From Caballeronia sordidicola (GTDB lineage Bacteria; Pseudomonadota; Gammaproteobacteria; Burkholderiales; Burkholderiaceae), in the NCBI RefSeq assembly GCF_000729995.1, contig NZ_JNFG01000025.1:31193-95192 (forward strand): a DNA stretch of 64,000 nt, written 5' to 3'. The position numbers and the translations under genes were made by a program. The notes below the pieces were generated by a model. That model made no database searches and was not told the DNA's origin. It was given only the letters and a program-made list of their open reading frames with translations. Each line of letters opens with the position of its first letter. Positions within the stretch are counted from its first letter, which is position 1. Of the stretch, positions 16,660-25,527 are shown piece by piece.

Positions 16660-17441
16660 ATATCCAGTCGTCCTGCCAGCACATGTGCGCAAACCTCGGC
16701 TTCGGCTGCGTGGAACTAGAAGATGAATACCCGCCCATGATGGCTCTTCAAACTCCGTTTGGCTTTTACGGTGGCGACCCATTCGAGATCTATGCGGAAT
16801 ATCTGGGGGACCGCGAGCAAATAAGGTTCTTTGATTCAGGAGGGACGCTGTTCCACTGCTTCGCCCGCCAGATCAGTTCATTTCATCTGCGGGACTATCA
16901 GGTGGTGAAAGCAGCGATCAAGCAGCCCGGCATCAACGTGACGCACGAGGGTGAAATTGAAGGCACGTTTGAAATTGCCAACATGGCGTCAGGGTTCGCG
17001 AGCTATGTAGACGCGTTACTCAGTCTGGCCAGATGGGAGTTCGATAACGCCGGCACCGACTTCGCGGTTCGCGAACCCAACCTGATCGGTGACACAAGGC
17101 TTTATCTCAACGCAATGAAGCCGGATGTTCCGGCAATCAAGAGCACACGCAAGGCCGCGGGCGTGTCGGGTCGTCAGTGTGGCTTCGACCTGTCGCAGGG
17201 TGACACGCAGATCGACGTGATCTCATGTCATCGCAACGCTTCGTCGTCGGAGCTCTACAAGCTTGTTGACCTGCGTGGCAGTGCGCTGACCGCCAAAATG
17301 CCGATCATCGTGGTGGTGGACGACCGTTTGCTACCCGAGCAGGCGGATCGTGAGGTGGCTGTGATTGGCCAGTACGCCGAGGCGTGGCCTATGAGAAAGC
17401 TGATCGAGGCAGCGGCGGGTGGCGGTTTGACGCGGCATTGA
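16656..17441 (+). CDS. DUF1828/DUF1829-type protein
   Basis: A 261-residue protein. The N-terminal part (about residues 15-110, with PFGFYGGDPFEIYAEYLG, IRFFDSGGTLFHCF and the later VTHEGEIEGTFEIAN) fits DUF1828, and the C-terminal part (about 150-255, with CGFDLSQG, IDVISCHRNASSSELYKLVDLRG and IIVVVDDR) fits DUF1829. Such proteins turn up in phages and genomic islands; their activity is not known to me. Its ATG overlaps the stop of the DUF6978-like gene, so the two act as one unit. No signal peptide or membrane segment is seen. Confidence 0.7.
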   Translation: MNIQSSCQHMCANLGFGCVELEDEYPPMMALQTPFGFYGGDPFEIYAEYLGDREQIRFFDSGGTLFHCFARQISSFHLRDYQVVKAAIKQPGINVTHEGEIEGTFEIANMASGFASYVDALLSLARWEFDNAGTDFAVREPNLIGDTRLYLNAMKPDVPAIKSTRKAAGVSGRQCGFDLSQGDTQIDVISCHRNASSSELYKLVDLRGSALTAKMPIIVVVDDRLLPEQADREVAVIGQYAEAWPMRKLIEAAAGGGLTRH

Positions 17442-17485
17442 GGTCGAAGGCGGCAGTCGAAACCCGGGAAAGATCGTGCAGATGC

Positions 17486-18769
17486 TCAAAGCTGCCAATC
17501 GAGCAACGGCATCGCTTTCTCTATCAGCTTCTCCAACCTCGGTCGATGCAGCCAGTCTTCGTAGGTAACGAGCTGTGACTTTTCTATATCGGCGTCGAAG
17601 ATCGCGCTTTGCTGACGGGCGAATTCGCGATCGTAGATATTGAGGTTCGCTTCGTCGTTGAGCTTGAACGAGCGGCTGTCGAAATTCGTCGATCCGACCG
17701 AAACCAGGTAATCGTCGACTACGAGCAATTTGCAATGAAACATGGTCGGCTGATATTCATGGATTTCGATACCCGCGGCCAAGAGATCTCCCCAGCAGGC
17801 GCGGGAGGCTTCACGCACGGTATGCGTGTCGATGCGTTTTCCCGGCGTCACAATGCGCACTCTCACGCCGCGCCGTGCGGCTTCCACCAGGGCGTTGATC
17901 GCGAGGCCATCGGGGACGAAATATGCGCTTGCCAGATGAATGGTGTGCGTAGCCGCCGTGATCGCCATGAGATACATCAGTTCCATGTCGTCGGCGCCGT
18001 GGGTGGGGGAGCTGCTGAACATGTGCGCAACCCCATTACTGGCATCGCCTTCCGGCAATGGTGGTATCTCAGGAAAGTACGCAGGACCATGCAGCACATT
18101 GCCGGTCACCTTGATCCAGTTGTCCATGAACACGGCCTGCATGTGTCCAACTACCGGGCCTTCCACCCGGAAATGCGTGTCGCGCCAATGCTTTTCGTTT
18201 TGCGCGTGGCCGGTCCATTCCTCTGCAATCCCAACACCACCGGTGAAACCCACGCGGCCGTCGATGATCAGCAGCTTCCGGTGCGTCCGGTTATTCATTC
18301 GTCCGAGCCCGGTCCAGTGCGGCTTGTGATATTGCACAACGTCGGCACCGGCTTGCCGCAGTTCGTCGAGATAACGATGATCCATTTTCTTGCAACCCAC
18401 CCAGTCAAGCAGGATATGCACCGCAACGCCCGAGCGCGCTTTTTCGGATAACGCCGCCGCAAATCGCGCGCCAATTTCACCGGACCAGTAGATAAACGTT
18501 TCGAAGGTAATGGTCTCTTTGGCGGACTGAATGCCATCAAGCATGGAAGGGAAGATTTCGTTGCCGTTCAGCAGCACTTCATACCGGTTGCCGGACGTCA
18601 CCGGAGGACCCAGCAAGAGGCTCATTGAACGAATGAATTGCGGGTCGTCGCTGGAATACAGCCGGTCGATGTTGTGCTCGACCTTCTTTTCGCCGCTTAC
18701 GAAGTTCGCGAGGATCAGGACCACGACGAGCGTGACGACTACCGTTAGCGGTATGGCGAGCAAGAGCAT
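17486..18769 (-). CDS. clsB: Cardiolipin synthase B-like phospholipase D enzyme
   Basis: A 427-residue membrane-anchored enzyme with one N-terminal hydrophobic segment (residues 1-22) and two HKD motifs: His163-Lys165-Asp170 (HRKLLIID) and His345-Lys347-Asp352 (HCKLLVVD), the latter followed by GSTNFDSRS. This is the layout of bacterial cardiolipin synthases, which join two phosphatidyl groups at the inner membrane. Length and single anchor are closer to ClsB/ClsC than to ClsA. It is convergent with the DUF1828 gene. A short leader ORF with a perfect Shine-Dalgarno lies upstream (reported as a finding). Confidence 0.82.
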   Translation of the reverse strand: MLLLAIPLTVVVTLVVVLILANFVSGEKKVEHNIDRLYSSDDPQFIRSMSLLLGPPVTSGNRYEVLLNGNEIFPSMLDGIQSAKETITFETFIYWSGEIGARFAAALSEKARSGVAVHILLDWVGCKKMDHRYLDELRQAGADVVQYHKPHWTGLGRMNNRTHRKLLIIDGRVGFTGGVGIAEEWTGHAQNEKHWRDTHFRVEGPVVGHMQAVFMDNWIKVTGNVLHGPAYFPEIPPLPEGDASNGVAHMFSSSPTHGADDMELMYLMAITAATHTIHLASAYFVPDGLAINALVEAARRGVRVRIVTPGKRIDTHTVREASRACWGDLLAAGIEIHEYQPTMFHCKLLVVDDYLVSVGSTNFDSRSFKLNDEANLNIYDREFARQQSAIFDADIEKSQLVTYEDWLHRPRLEKLIEKAMPLLDWQL

Positions 18770-19025
18770 GTCGGATTCCGGAGGAGACGAGCTGCAATGG
18801 GGAGAGAGGCGTACGCGGTGCAGGAGCCAGGAAGCGCGGCTATGCGTGCTGGAGTTCCGACACGCCTTGTAGCAAGTGACGGACCTCCTATTTATTGCAC
18901 TGCGGCGATGGATCTAACTCCGGCCGTTTCCACGGCAATCGCGCGACCGAGCGCTTCACGGCGCCGGCTTTTTGCAGTTTCGATACAGACGCAAGTTCGC
19001 GGCTCCCCGAGCCGCAGCAAATCGC

Positions 19026-19469
19026 TCACTCGTCCACAATCGTGCTCAGGTTCACGCGCACGCGTCGCAGCAGGGAGATCAGTTGCGCGCGCTCGTCCGC
19101 ATCGAGCCCTGCCAACGCTTCAGCGGCGACTGCATCGCCCACTCGGCGTGCCTTGCCGAGTGCGCCTTCAGCCTTTGCCGTCATCCTCACCGTTCGTTCT
19201 CGACGGTCATCGGGATTCGAAAAGCGTTCGATCCAGCCGCCTTCTTCCATCCGATCGAGCAGGCGACCGGCCGATATCGGCGCGACTTCCAGCAGATCGG
19301 CCAGCCGGGCCTGGTTCACATCGCCGAAATGGGACAGATAGGCGAGCGCGCGGCATTGCGCCCGCGTGAGATCTAGGGACGATTTCGCGAGTTCGTCGAA
19401 GCGCTTGCTGCACAAGCGACCAACGTCCGAGATCAGAAAACCAAAGCGCTTGTCGAGGTGCGTTTCCAT
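19026..19469 (-). CDS. MarR-family transcriptional repressor
   Basis: A 147-residue winged-helix regulator. The DNA-binding region is clear: LTRAQCRALAYLSHFGDVNQARLADLLEVAPISAGRLLDRMEE spans about residues 33-75, followed by the wing FSNPDDRRERTVRMT. It is divergent from an EmrB/QacA-type exporter, with a perfect 20-base palindrome between them. It probably represses the exporter and itself until a toxic ligand binds. The ATG at 19469 gives the normal family N-terminus; the frame stays open further upstream but runs through the operator. Confidence 0.88.
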   Translation of the reverse strand: METHLDKRFGFLISDVGRLCSKRFDELAKSSLDLTRAQCRALAYLSHFGDVNQARLADLLEVAPISAGRLLDRMEEGGWIERFSNPDDRRERTVRMTAKAEGALGKARRVGDAVAAEALAGLDADERAQLISLLRRVRVNLSTIVDE

Positions 19470-19565
19470 GCACGGATTATACGAAAGAAGCCCTCGCCCA
19501 CATGCATTCGGGAAGCACGGGTTTCCCCGGATTTTTGACACCTTGTTCCAATCATCAGCCTGTTT

Positions 19566-19585
19566 ATAATAAGCATGCTTATTAT
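19566..19585. promoter_or_regulatory. Perfect 20-base palindrome, probable MarR operator
   Basis: ATAATAAGCATGCTTATTAT is a perfect inverted repeat in the 160-base gap between the divergent MarR and EmrB-type genes, 44 bases before the exporter start. Its length, symmetry and AT content match MarR-family operators. It lies where it would cover the promoters. Confidence 0.75.
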
Positions 19586-19629
19586 TAAAATAAGAGAGTA
19601 AGCAACCTGCTAACCGAATCGGCGCCTGA

Positions 19630-21174
19630 ATGTCCTCTGAATCAATGCCGGCAAGCGCGGTGCCGGCCGCGCCGCTCAATCGGCCCATGCTCACGATCTC
19701 GATCATGCTTGCAACGCTGATCCAGACGCTCGACAGCACGATCGCCAATGTCGCGCTGCCGCATATGCAGGGCACGCTGTCGGCGTCGCAGGACGAGATC
19801 ACGTGGGTGCTGACGTCCTACATCGTTGCGGCGGCGATCGCCACGCCGCTGACGGGCTGGTTATCCGATCGGCTGAGCACGAAGCGCCTGCTGATCATTT
19901 CTATTGGTGGCTTCACGATTGCGTCGGCGCTGTGCGGGTTATCGGAGAGTCTTGCGCAGATTGTCGCGTCGCGATTGCTGCAGGGGATTTTTGGAGCCTC
20001 GCTCGTGCCGCTTTCGCAATCCATCCTGCTCGACATCAATCCGCGCGAAAAGCAGGGCCAGGCGATGGCCGTCTGGGGCATGGGCGTGATGGTCGGGCCA
20101 ATTCTCGGGCCGACACTCGGCGGCTGGCTGACCGATAGCTACAACTGGCGCTGGGTATTTTTCATCAACGTGCCGATTGGCGCGTTTGCGCTCTTTGGCG
20201 TGGTGACGTTCCTGCCGGCGCGAGCGGCGAAGCTCGGGGTGAAATTCGACGCGTTCGGCTTCGCCACGCTGGGTCTGGCGATCGGCGCGTTGCAGGCCAT
20301 GCTCGATCGCGGCGAGCAGCTCGATTGGTTTAGTTCGCTCGAAATCCGCATCGAAGCCATTCTCGCAGTGCTGAGCTTCATCTTTTTTCTCGCGCACACA
20401 GCGACCGCCGGCAAGCGTTCATTCTTCAAGTACGAGCTGTTGAAGGACCGCAATTTCGCAACCGGCGTGTTGTTTATTTTCATGATTGGCGCGGTGATGT
20501 ACGCGACCCGTGCGTTGTTGCCGCCGATGCTGCAAAACCTGATGAACTATCCTGTCGCCACGACCGGTCTGGTCACGGCGCCGAGCGGCGCGGGAACGAT
20601 GGTCGCCATGCTGGTCGCCGGGCGGCTACTACGACGTATCGACGCGCGTCTGTTGTTGCTCGCCGGTTTTCTCGTTTCGGCGTTCGCGCTCTGGCAGATG
20701 ATGCATTACACGCTCGTGCTGTCCGCGTCGGACATCGTGTGGCCCGGCGTGATCCAGGGTTTTGGCCTGGGTTTCGTCTTCGTGCCGCTCAGTGCGCTGA
20801 CGTTTTCCACGCTGACGCCCGAACTACGCGCTGACGGCACCGCGACCTACAGCCTGATGCGAAACATTGGCAGCAGTATCGGCATCTCGATCGTGCAGAC
20901 CATGATGACGCGCGGCACGCAGGTCGCGCACGCCGATCTTGCGGCGAATGTGAACGTGTTCAATCCGTCGATGCAGCCCATGCTCGAGAGTGGATCGCAG
21001 TTGAGTCTCGCGCTGATGGATCAGTCGATCAATCAGCAGGCGCAGATGATCGCGTACCTGAATGACTTCAAGTTGATGTTTGTGGCGACCTTGCTGGTGA
21101 TGCCGCTGCTGTTGCTGATCCGGCCGATGCGAAGTGCTGCCAGCGAAACACTCGCTCACGCAGCCGCGGATTGA
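19630..21174 (+). CDS. Drug:H+ antiporter, DHA2/EmrB-QacA type
   Basis: A 514-residue exporter with about 14 membrane segments. DHA2 hallmarks: LDSTIANVALPHMQGTL in segment 1, the GWLSDRLSTKRLL loop (motif A) and GPTLGGWLTDSYNWRW (motif C region). No adjacent EmrA-type membrane fusion gene or outer-membrane channel was found, so it may act alone. Control is probably by the divergent MarR repressor through the palindrome in front. Substrates unknown. Confidence 0.9.
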   Translation: MSSESMPASAVPAAPLNRPMLTISIMLATLIQTLDSTIANVALPHMQGTLSASQDEITWVLTSYIVAAAIATPLTGWLSDRLSTKRLLIISIGGFTIASALCGLSESLAQIVASRLLQGIFGASLVPLSQSILLDINPREKQGQAMAVWGMGVMVGPILGPTLGGWLTDSYNWRWVFFINVPIGAFALFGVVTFLPARAAKLGVKFDAFGFATLGLAIGALQAMLDRGEQLDWFSSLEIRIEAILAVLSFIFFLAHTATAGKRSFFKYELLKDRNFATGVLFIFMIGAVMYATRALLPPMLQNLMNYPVATTGLVTAPSGAGTMVAMLVAGRLLRRIDARLLLLAGFLVSAFALWQMMHYTLVLSASDIVWPGVIQGFGLGFVFVPLSALTFSTLTPELRADGTATYSLMRNIGSSIGISIVQTMMTRGTQVAHADLAANVNVFNPSMQPMLESGSQLSLALMDQSINQQAQMIAYLNDFKLMFVATLLVMPLLLLIRPMRSAASETLAHAAAD

Positions 21175-21179
21175 CGACA

Positions 21180-21689
21180 TTACTTCATGGATGAATCGCG
21201 TGAAAGCTCGCGCTGGGTCAGATACATGCGCAGATCGAATTCGATCTGGTGATACCCCGGCTGCATGAATTCGCATAGCCGATAAAACGCCTTGTTGTGG
21301 TCGCTTTCCTTCAAATGCGCGAGTTCATGCACGACGATCATGCGCAGGAATTCAGGCGGTGCTTCCTTGAACAAGGCGGCCACGCGAATCTCCTTCTTTG
21401 CCTTGAGCTTGCCGCCCTGCACGCGTGATATGGCCGTGTGCAGACCGAGCGCATGACGCAGGACGTCGAGCTTGGCGTCGTACATCACCTTATCGATAGC
21501 GGGCGCCACGCGCAGGAACTCCTGCTTCAGATCCGTGGTGTACTGATACAGCGCGCGGTCCGATTGCACCGCGTGCCGCTGCGGATAACGGTCGGCGAGA
21601 TACACGCCAAGCTGGTCATCGGCAATCAGTTTGCGGACCTTGTCCTGAAGCGTTTGCGGATAAGCGCTGAGATATTTCAAAGGAAGCAT
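21180..21689 (-). CDS. YgjP-like (DUF45) metallopeptidase-type protein
   Basis: A 169-residue cytosolic protein with the zinc signature HELAHLKESDHNKAFY (His121, Glu122, His125, and His131 as likely third ligand), the pattern of YgjP/M48-related DUF45 proteins. It ends close to, and converges with, the EmrB-type gene. Physiological substrate unknown. Confidence 0.82.
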   Translation of the reverse strand: MLPLKYLSAYPQTLQDKVRKLIADDQLGVYLADRYPQRHAVQSDRALYQYTTDLKQEFLRVAPAIDKVMYDAKLDVLRHALGLHTAISRVQGGKLKAKKEIRVAALFKEAPPEFLRMIVVHELAHLKESDHNKAFYRLCEFMQPGYHQIEFDLRMYLTQRELSRDSSMK

Positions 21690-21760
21690 GATGGGATGTA
21701 ACCGCCGAGTGGTGCCTTATGCATTATAGGGACCATGACTCGGTCGTTACATCCCTTGGA

Positions 21761-22993
21761 TCACATCGGCAAGGCGTGGCTTTGAGCGGCTATATCTTCG
21801 TAGAATCGATACAACTGCTCGATTGTCGCCTCATGCAGCGGGATTACGATGTTCAGATGGTCCATTCCTTCAATGGTCGGATTGACGTACCAGACGCCCT
21901 TTTTCCGGGTGAGCTGCTCATCCTTGGTCACTGTTTCGTGTGCATGGCCGATAGGAAACTGGGCGGAGGGTACGCTAACCAGGCCATCATTCGGACGCCA
22001 CGCGGCAAAACCGCCAGCTAGGTCCTTTCTGTTCAACCCGACCGCTGCGGCGCTCGGCTTCAGAATAACGTTCATGTTTGCCTGCGGGATACGAATCCCT
22101 TGCGGACCGGCGAAGGTGCCGTCGACAGCGTAGGAACTGTAGTACACGTTCTCCGACGTTTGCGCCCACGAATTCTGGAAATGCGCCGCTATGGTCGAGA
22201 GATCGTAGATGCAGCCGTCCTGCGTTTTCCAGACCGGGCTTTCGAACGCGCGACGAATATAGTCGTCAAATCCTTGGCCTTCCTCACGCTCCAGTCCCCA
22301 TTGCTGCAGGTTGAAGTCGTAGATCGGCTCGGACGTTGCAAGTCCCGCGAGCGCTGCCGTGTTGACCATGAGATCGCGGATGAAGATCGGGAATTGGCCG
22401 ACATCGTCTGCGGTGAGCGCTCCGTTGTGAACGCCTGAAACCGACGTCGCGCTGTGCACCCATTTCTTCCCGCCTGCAAATAGCGGAGAGCTCGGTGCTT
22501 CTCTCGGCCCAGGCTCAAAACCCGCTTCGTCCGCGTCGCCGTGCTCGAGCAGCTGGATCAATGTTCGCGACGTCGGGCCACCCATGCTATGCCCGATCAA
22601 ATGCACCTTGTGCGCCTCGCTCCATTGCGGATAAACGCCGGGATAACTGCGGCCATAGCGAGTGTGGCCGTATCTGGCGGAGTGAACTGCGCCGTAGTCC
22701 ACCACACCGCCGACGAGGTAGGTGTACAACTCGCAGGCGCGGTCCCAGTTGCTGGAAATCGGTCCCATGGACGCTGTGAATGTCTCGTAGCCTTGTGCTT
22801 TGAGATGTTCCTGGACGTCACCTTTTGCGCCGCCCCAATAACGGAATTTCTGTCCGAACAATTCATCCCGGCCCCACGCGCACATTCCGTGGACAAGAAC
22901 GATTGGGTACTCGTTGTGCGTGTGCTTGGCGGAGACAGAATGCGATACCGCTTTTTTAGTGGCCGCAACGGGAGCCGTTTTGGAAACTGTCAT
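21761..22993 (-). CDS. Lipase of the Staphylococcus/Bacillus type (family I.5-like)
   Basis: A 410-residue alpha/beta hydrolase. Residues 30-140 show the arrangement of family I.5/I.6 lipases: IVLVHGMCAWG, YWGGAKGDV, SNWDRACELY, YGAVHSARYGHTRYGR and the nucleophile elbow GHSMGG (Ser136). A zinc or calcium site and the catalytic Asp/His should lie in the C-terminal half (a likely His is in MDHLNI). The N-terminus (MTVSKTAPVAATKK) is not a normal Sec signal, so export is unclear. No lipase-specific foldase gene is adjacent, unlike the typical Burkholderia family I.2 lipases. Confidence 0.82.
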   Translation of the reverse strand: MTVSKTAPVAATKKAVSHSVSAKHTHNEYPIVLVHGMCAWGRDELFGQKFRYWGGAKGDVQEHLKAQGYETFTASMGPISSNWDRACELYTYLVGGVVDYGAVHSARYGHTRYGRSYPGVYPQWSEAHKVHLIGHSMGGPTSRTLIQLLEHGDADEAGFEPGPREAPSSPLFAGGKKWVHSATSVSGVHNGALTADDVGQFPIFIRDLMVNTAALAGLATSEPIYDFNLQQWGLEREEGQGFDDYIRRAFESPVWKTQDGCIYDLSTIAAHFQNSWAQTSENVYYSSYAVDGTFAGPQGIRIPQANMNVILKPSAAAVGLNRKDLAGGFAAWRPNDGLVSVPSAQFPIGHAHETVTKDEQLTRKKGVWYVNPTIEGMDHLNIVIPLHEATIEQLYRFYEDIAAQSHALPM

Positions 22994-23211
22994 GATGATT
23001 CCCTAACTCGAAGACTGAGAAGCCACGTGAAGCTGGCAACTGGAAAGGCGTAAATCACGCCTCGGTCTGGCAGTGCGAGAGGAAATCTAGTGATACTTCC
23101 TTGCGTGGGATATAGGAAAAATCGGAAAAATCCGAGGGGTTCACAAGACGGTTTGGCACCGCCCTAGTGAGCACAACGTCACGCGCGGCAAGTCACGTCG
23201 CGCGCTGGTGG

Positions 23212-23616
23212 TTAAGCACGCCGCCGCGTGCTCCATAAAATGCAGGCAATCAGCGCAAGCTGCAAAGGCAGCCGCACGAGCAATATCCACGATGGAACTT
23301 GTGAGAACTGCTCCGCGTGTTGATACATGAATACGTTGGCGGGCGTAACGGCAATGGTCAGCAGCGTCAGCCCAATGCCCGCTGCACTTCGCGTACGTTT
23401 GATCATCACGCCGATCGCACCAAGCAACTCGAAAACGCCGCTCACAATGACGGCCAGGAGTGGGAAGGGAATATAGGACGGCACGATTTGCACGAAGAGC
23501 GGCGTGTACAAGAAGTGGCACGCGCCGCCAATCAGGAAATACAGGAACACGAACCACAGTCCAATGTGCTGGCCCACGGACATTCTTCTAGTCGATGAAA
23601 ATCTGAGTGAGGACAT
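23212..23616 (-). CDS. DoxX-family small membrane protein
   Basis: A 134-residue protein with four hydrophobic segments and an Arg-rich C-terminus (WSTRRRA). The fold pattern, including GGACHF near the first helix and the GVFELLGAIGVMI helix, fits DoxX-like inner-membrane proteins. The start may instead be the Met at 23583. Role uncertain; relatives have been linked to oxidoreductase or redox functions. Confidence 0.72.
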   Translation of the reverse strand: MSSLRFSSTRRMSVGQHIGLWFVFLYFLIGGACHFLYTPLFVQIVPSYIPFPLLAVIVSGVFELLGAIGVMIKRTRSAAGIGLTLLTIAVTPANVFMYQHAEQFSQVPSWILLVRLPLQLALIACILWSTRRRA

Positions 23617-23744
23617 GCGTGAGCAAGCACCGTGTTATTGAAGCTGATTCGATGACAGCGCGGACTTTGCGCCAGGCTTGTCGATCGCGGGATATGAATC
23701 ACCGCCGACGCGACACGATGACCCAAATCGACGGCCCAAAACAA

Positions 23745-23774
23745 AAAACCGCCCAGCAAGCTGGGCGGTTTTTC
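23745..23774 (-). terminator. Rho-independent terminator after tRNA-Pro
   Basis: An 11-base GC-rich stem (AACCGCCCAGC with its complement) with a two-base loop and T tracts on both sides lies 9 bases downstream of the tRNA on its strand. Confidence 0.85.
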
Positions 23775-23782
23775 ATTAATTC

Positions 23783-23859
23783 TGGTCGGGGTGAGAGGAT
23801 TCGAACCTCCGGCCTCTACGTCCCGAACGTAGCGCTCTACCAGGCTAAGCTACACCCCG
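23783..23859 (-). tRNA. tRNA-Pro (anticodon CGG)
   Basis: A 77-base tRNA on the minus strand. The acceptor arms CGGGGTG/CACCCCG pair fully, the anticodon stem CTACG/CGTAG closes the loop TTCGGGA giving anticodon CGG, and the T-arm reads GGAGGTTCGAATCCTC. The 3' CCA is encoded. It is followed directly by a strong terminator. The proline identity is set by the anticodon. Confidence 0.97.
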
Positions 23860-23890
23860 AATGTTCACTCAGAGACGGTTTGTTTCCTTT

Positions 23891-24883
23891 TCAGGACTGT
23901 CTCGCCGTCGAGTAAGAACATAATTCTAGCAGGCTCTCTTTAAAAATGGAATCTGGAAACGAAGAAATTGCTTTCGCCGCCGCCTGGGCTTCCTGTCGTG
24001 CACATTTCAGCGTGTGATCCAGCGCGCCTGACTTCGTAATGGCTTCAAAGATGGTGTCGAATTTATCGGTGCCACCTTGTTCGATTGCCTCACGCGCAAG
24101 CGCTGCCTGTTCGGCCGACCCGTGCTCCATCAGATAGATGAGGGGCAGCGTGGGTTTGCCTTCGCGCAGATCGTCGCCCGCGTTTTTGCCCATCGATTCC
24201 GCCGTGCCGGTGTAATCGAGCCAATCGTCCATGATCTGGAAGGCCGTGCCAATGCGCCGGCCAAACTCTGCCGCCGCCGCTTCCGTCCGGGCATCCGACC
24301 CCGACAAAACCGCGCCGAGTTGTGCTGCCGCTTCGAAAAGCTTGGCCGTCTTGTAGCGGATCACCTGCATGTAGCGCGCTTCGTCTACGTCCGGATCGTG
24401 CATGTTGAGCAATTGCAGCACTTCGCCTTCCGAGATCACGTTCGTCGCAACGGACAGTATCTCCATCACACGCATCTTGCCCACGCCGACCATCATTTCG
24501 AAGGAGCGCGAGTACAGGAAGTCGCCGACGAGCACGCTCGCCGCGTTGCCGAACAGCGCATTCGCGGTTTTCCGGCCGCGCCGGAGATCGGATTCGTCGA
24601 CTACGTCATCGTGCAGCAGCGTGGCCGTATGAATGAACTCGACGACCGCGGCCAGCTCGTGCCGGTGCCCGGTGGTGTCGCCGAGCGCGCCTGCGACCAG
24701 CAACAGCAACGCTGGCCGGAGCCGTTTGCCGCCGGCCCCGATGATGTACTCGGAGATCTGGTTGATCAGCATCACTTCGGATGCCAGGCGCTGCCGGATG
24801 ACGCGATTGACCTGCTGCATGTCCTCGGCGATAGGCTCGAGCACGTTGGCGGCGTTTGGGGAGGAAGTGGCAGTGGACGACAT
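23891..24883 (-). CDS. ispB: Octaprenyl-diphosphate synthase
   Basis: A 330-residue trans-polyprenyl synthase that builds the C40 side chain of ubiquinone. The two aspartate-rich motifs are present: LHDDVVDESDLRRG (first) and QIMDDWLDY (second), plus GGKRLRPALLLL near the N-terminus. The ATG at 24883 is preferred over a TTG three codons upstream. It is divergent from rplU, the conserved ispB/rplU-rpmA-obgE arrangement of proteobacteria. Confidence 0.95.
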   Translation of the reverse strand: MSSTATSSPNAANVLEPIAEDMQQVNRVIRQRLASEVMLINQISEYIIGAGGKRLRPALLLLVAGALGDTTGHRHELAAVVEFIHTATLLHDDVVDESDLRRGRKTANALFGNAASVLVGDFLYSRSFEMMVGVGKMRVMEILSVATNVISEGEVLQLLNMHDPDVDEARYMQVIRYKTAKLFEAAAQLGAVLSGSDARTEAAAAEFGRRIGTAFQIMDDWLDYTGTAESMGKNAGDDLREGKPTLPLIYLMEHGSAEQAALAREAIEQGGTDKFDTIFEAITKSGALDHTLKCARQEAQAAAKAISSFPDSIFKESLLELCSYSTARQS

Positions 24884-25091
24884 GATCGGCAATTAGGATA
24901 GTGCCGCGAATTATAAGGCGAATCGGCCGATAGCCGCCTCTAAAGACGCCTCGGACCAACCGCGGGCGGCGCCGCGACAAGCCTGATGCGCGGCGTCAAG
25001 CGGCAAAAATCGCAATAATAGTGCGTGCATGCTCCGTGCATGTTGCTCTGCCCGGGCTACAGCCGCCACGTTTTCGCGATGCACAAGGGTT

Positions 25092-25120
25092 TTGACGGAG
25101 GGCCTAACTCTCTGTATAAT
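25092..25120 (+). promoter_or_regulatory. Sigma70 promoter of rplU-rpmA
   Basis: TTGACG (25092-25097) and a consensus TATAAT (25115-25120) are separated by 17 bases, about 54 bases before the rplU start: a strong housekeeping promoter for the L21/L27 operon. Confidence 0.85.
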
Positions 25121-25173
25121 CACGCGTTTTCGCGCACGGTGTGCGGAAAAATGAATTCAGAGTGAGGTTCTCA

Positions 25174-25488
25174 ATGTACGCGGTCATAAAAACCGGTGGC
25201 AAGCAGTATAAGGTTGCTGTCGGCGAAAAATTGAAAGTAGAACAGATACCGGCAGACATTGACGCTGAAATCACGCTCGACCAGGTTCTCGCAGTAGGCG
25301 AAGGTGAATCGATTCAGTTCGGTGCACCGCTGGTCAGTGGGGCTTCCGTCATAGCTACCGTCGTGTCCCAGGGTCGTCATAAGAAGGTTACGATCTTCAA
25401 GATGCGTCGCCGGAAGCACTACCAAAAGCACGCTGGCCATCGCCAGAACTACACCGAATTGCGTATCGACGCTATCAACGCTGCATAA
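25174..25488 (+). CDS. rplU: 50S ribosomal protein L21
   Basis: A 104-residue protein matching L21 end to end: MYAVIKTGGKQYKVAVGEKL at the start, the basic RRKHYQKHAGHRQNYTEL region near the C-terminus. L21 binds 23S rRNA in the large subunit. The ATG at 25174 gives the conserved N-terminus; rpmA follows after 39 bases. Expressed from the strong promoter upstream. Confidence 0.98.
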   Translation: MYAVIKTGGKQYKVAVGEKLKVEQIPADIDAEITLDQVLAVGEGESIQFGAPLVSGASVIATVVSQGRHKKVTIFKMRRRKHYQKHAGHRQNYTELRIDAINAA

Positions 25489-25527
25489 GCGTTGAGTCGA
25501 TAAGCTAAACGGTCAAGGAGCTATTAA

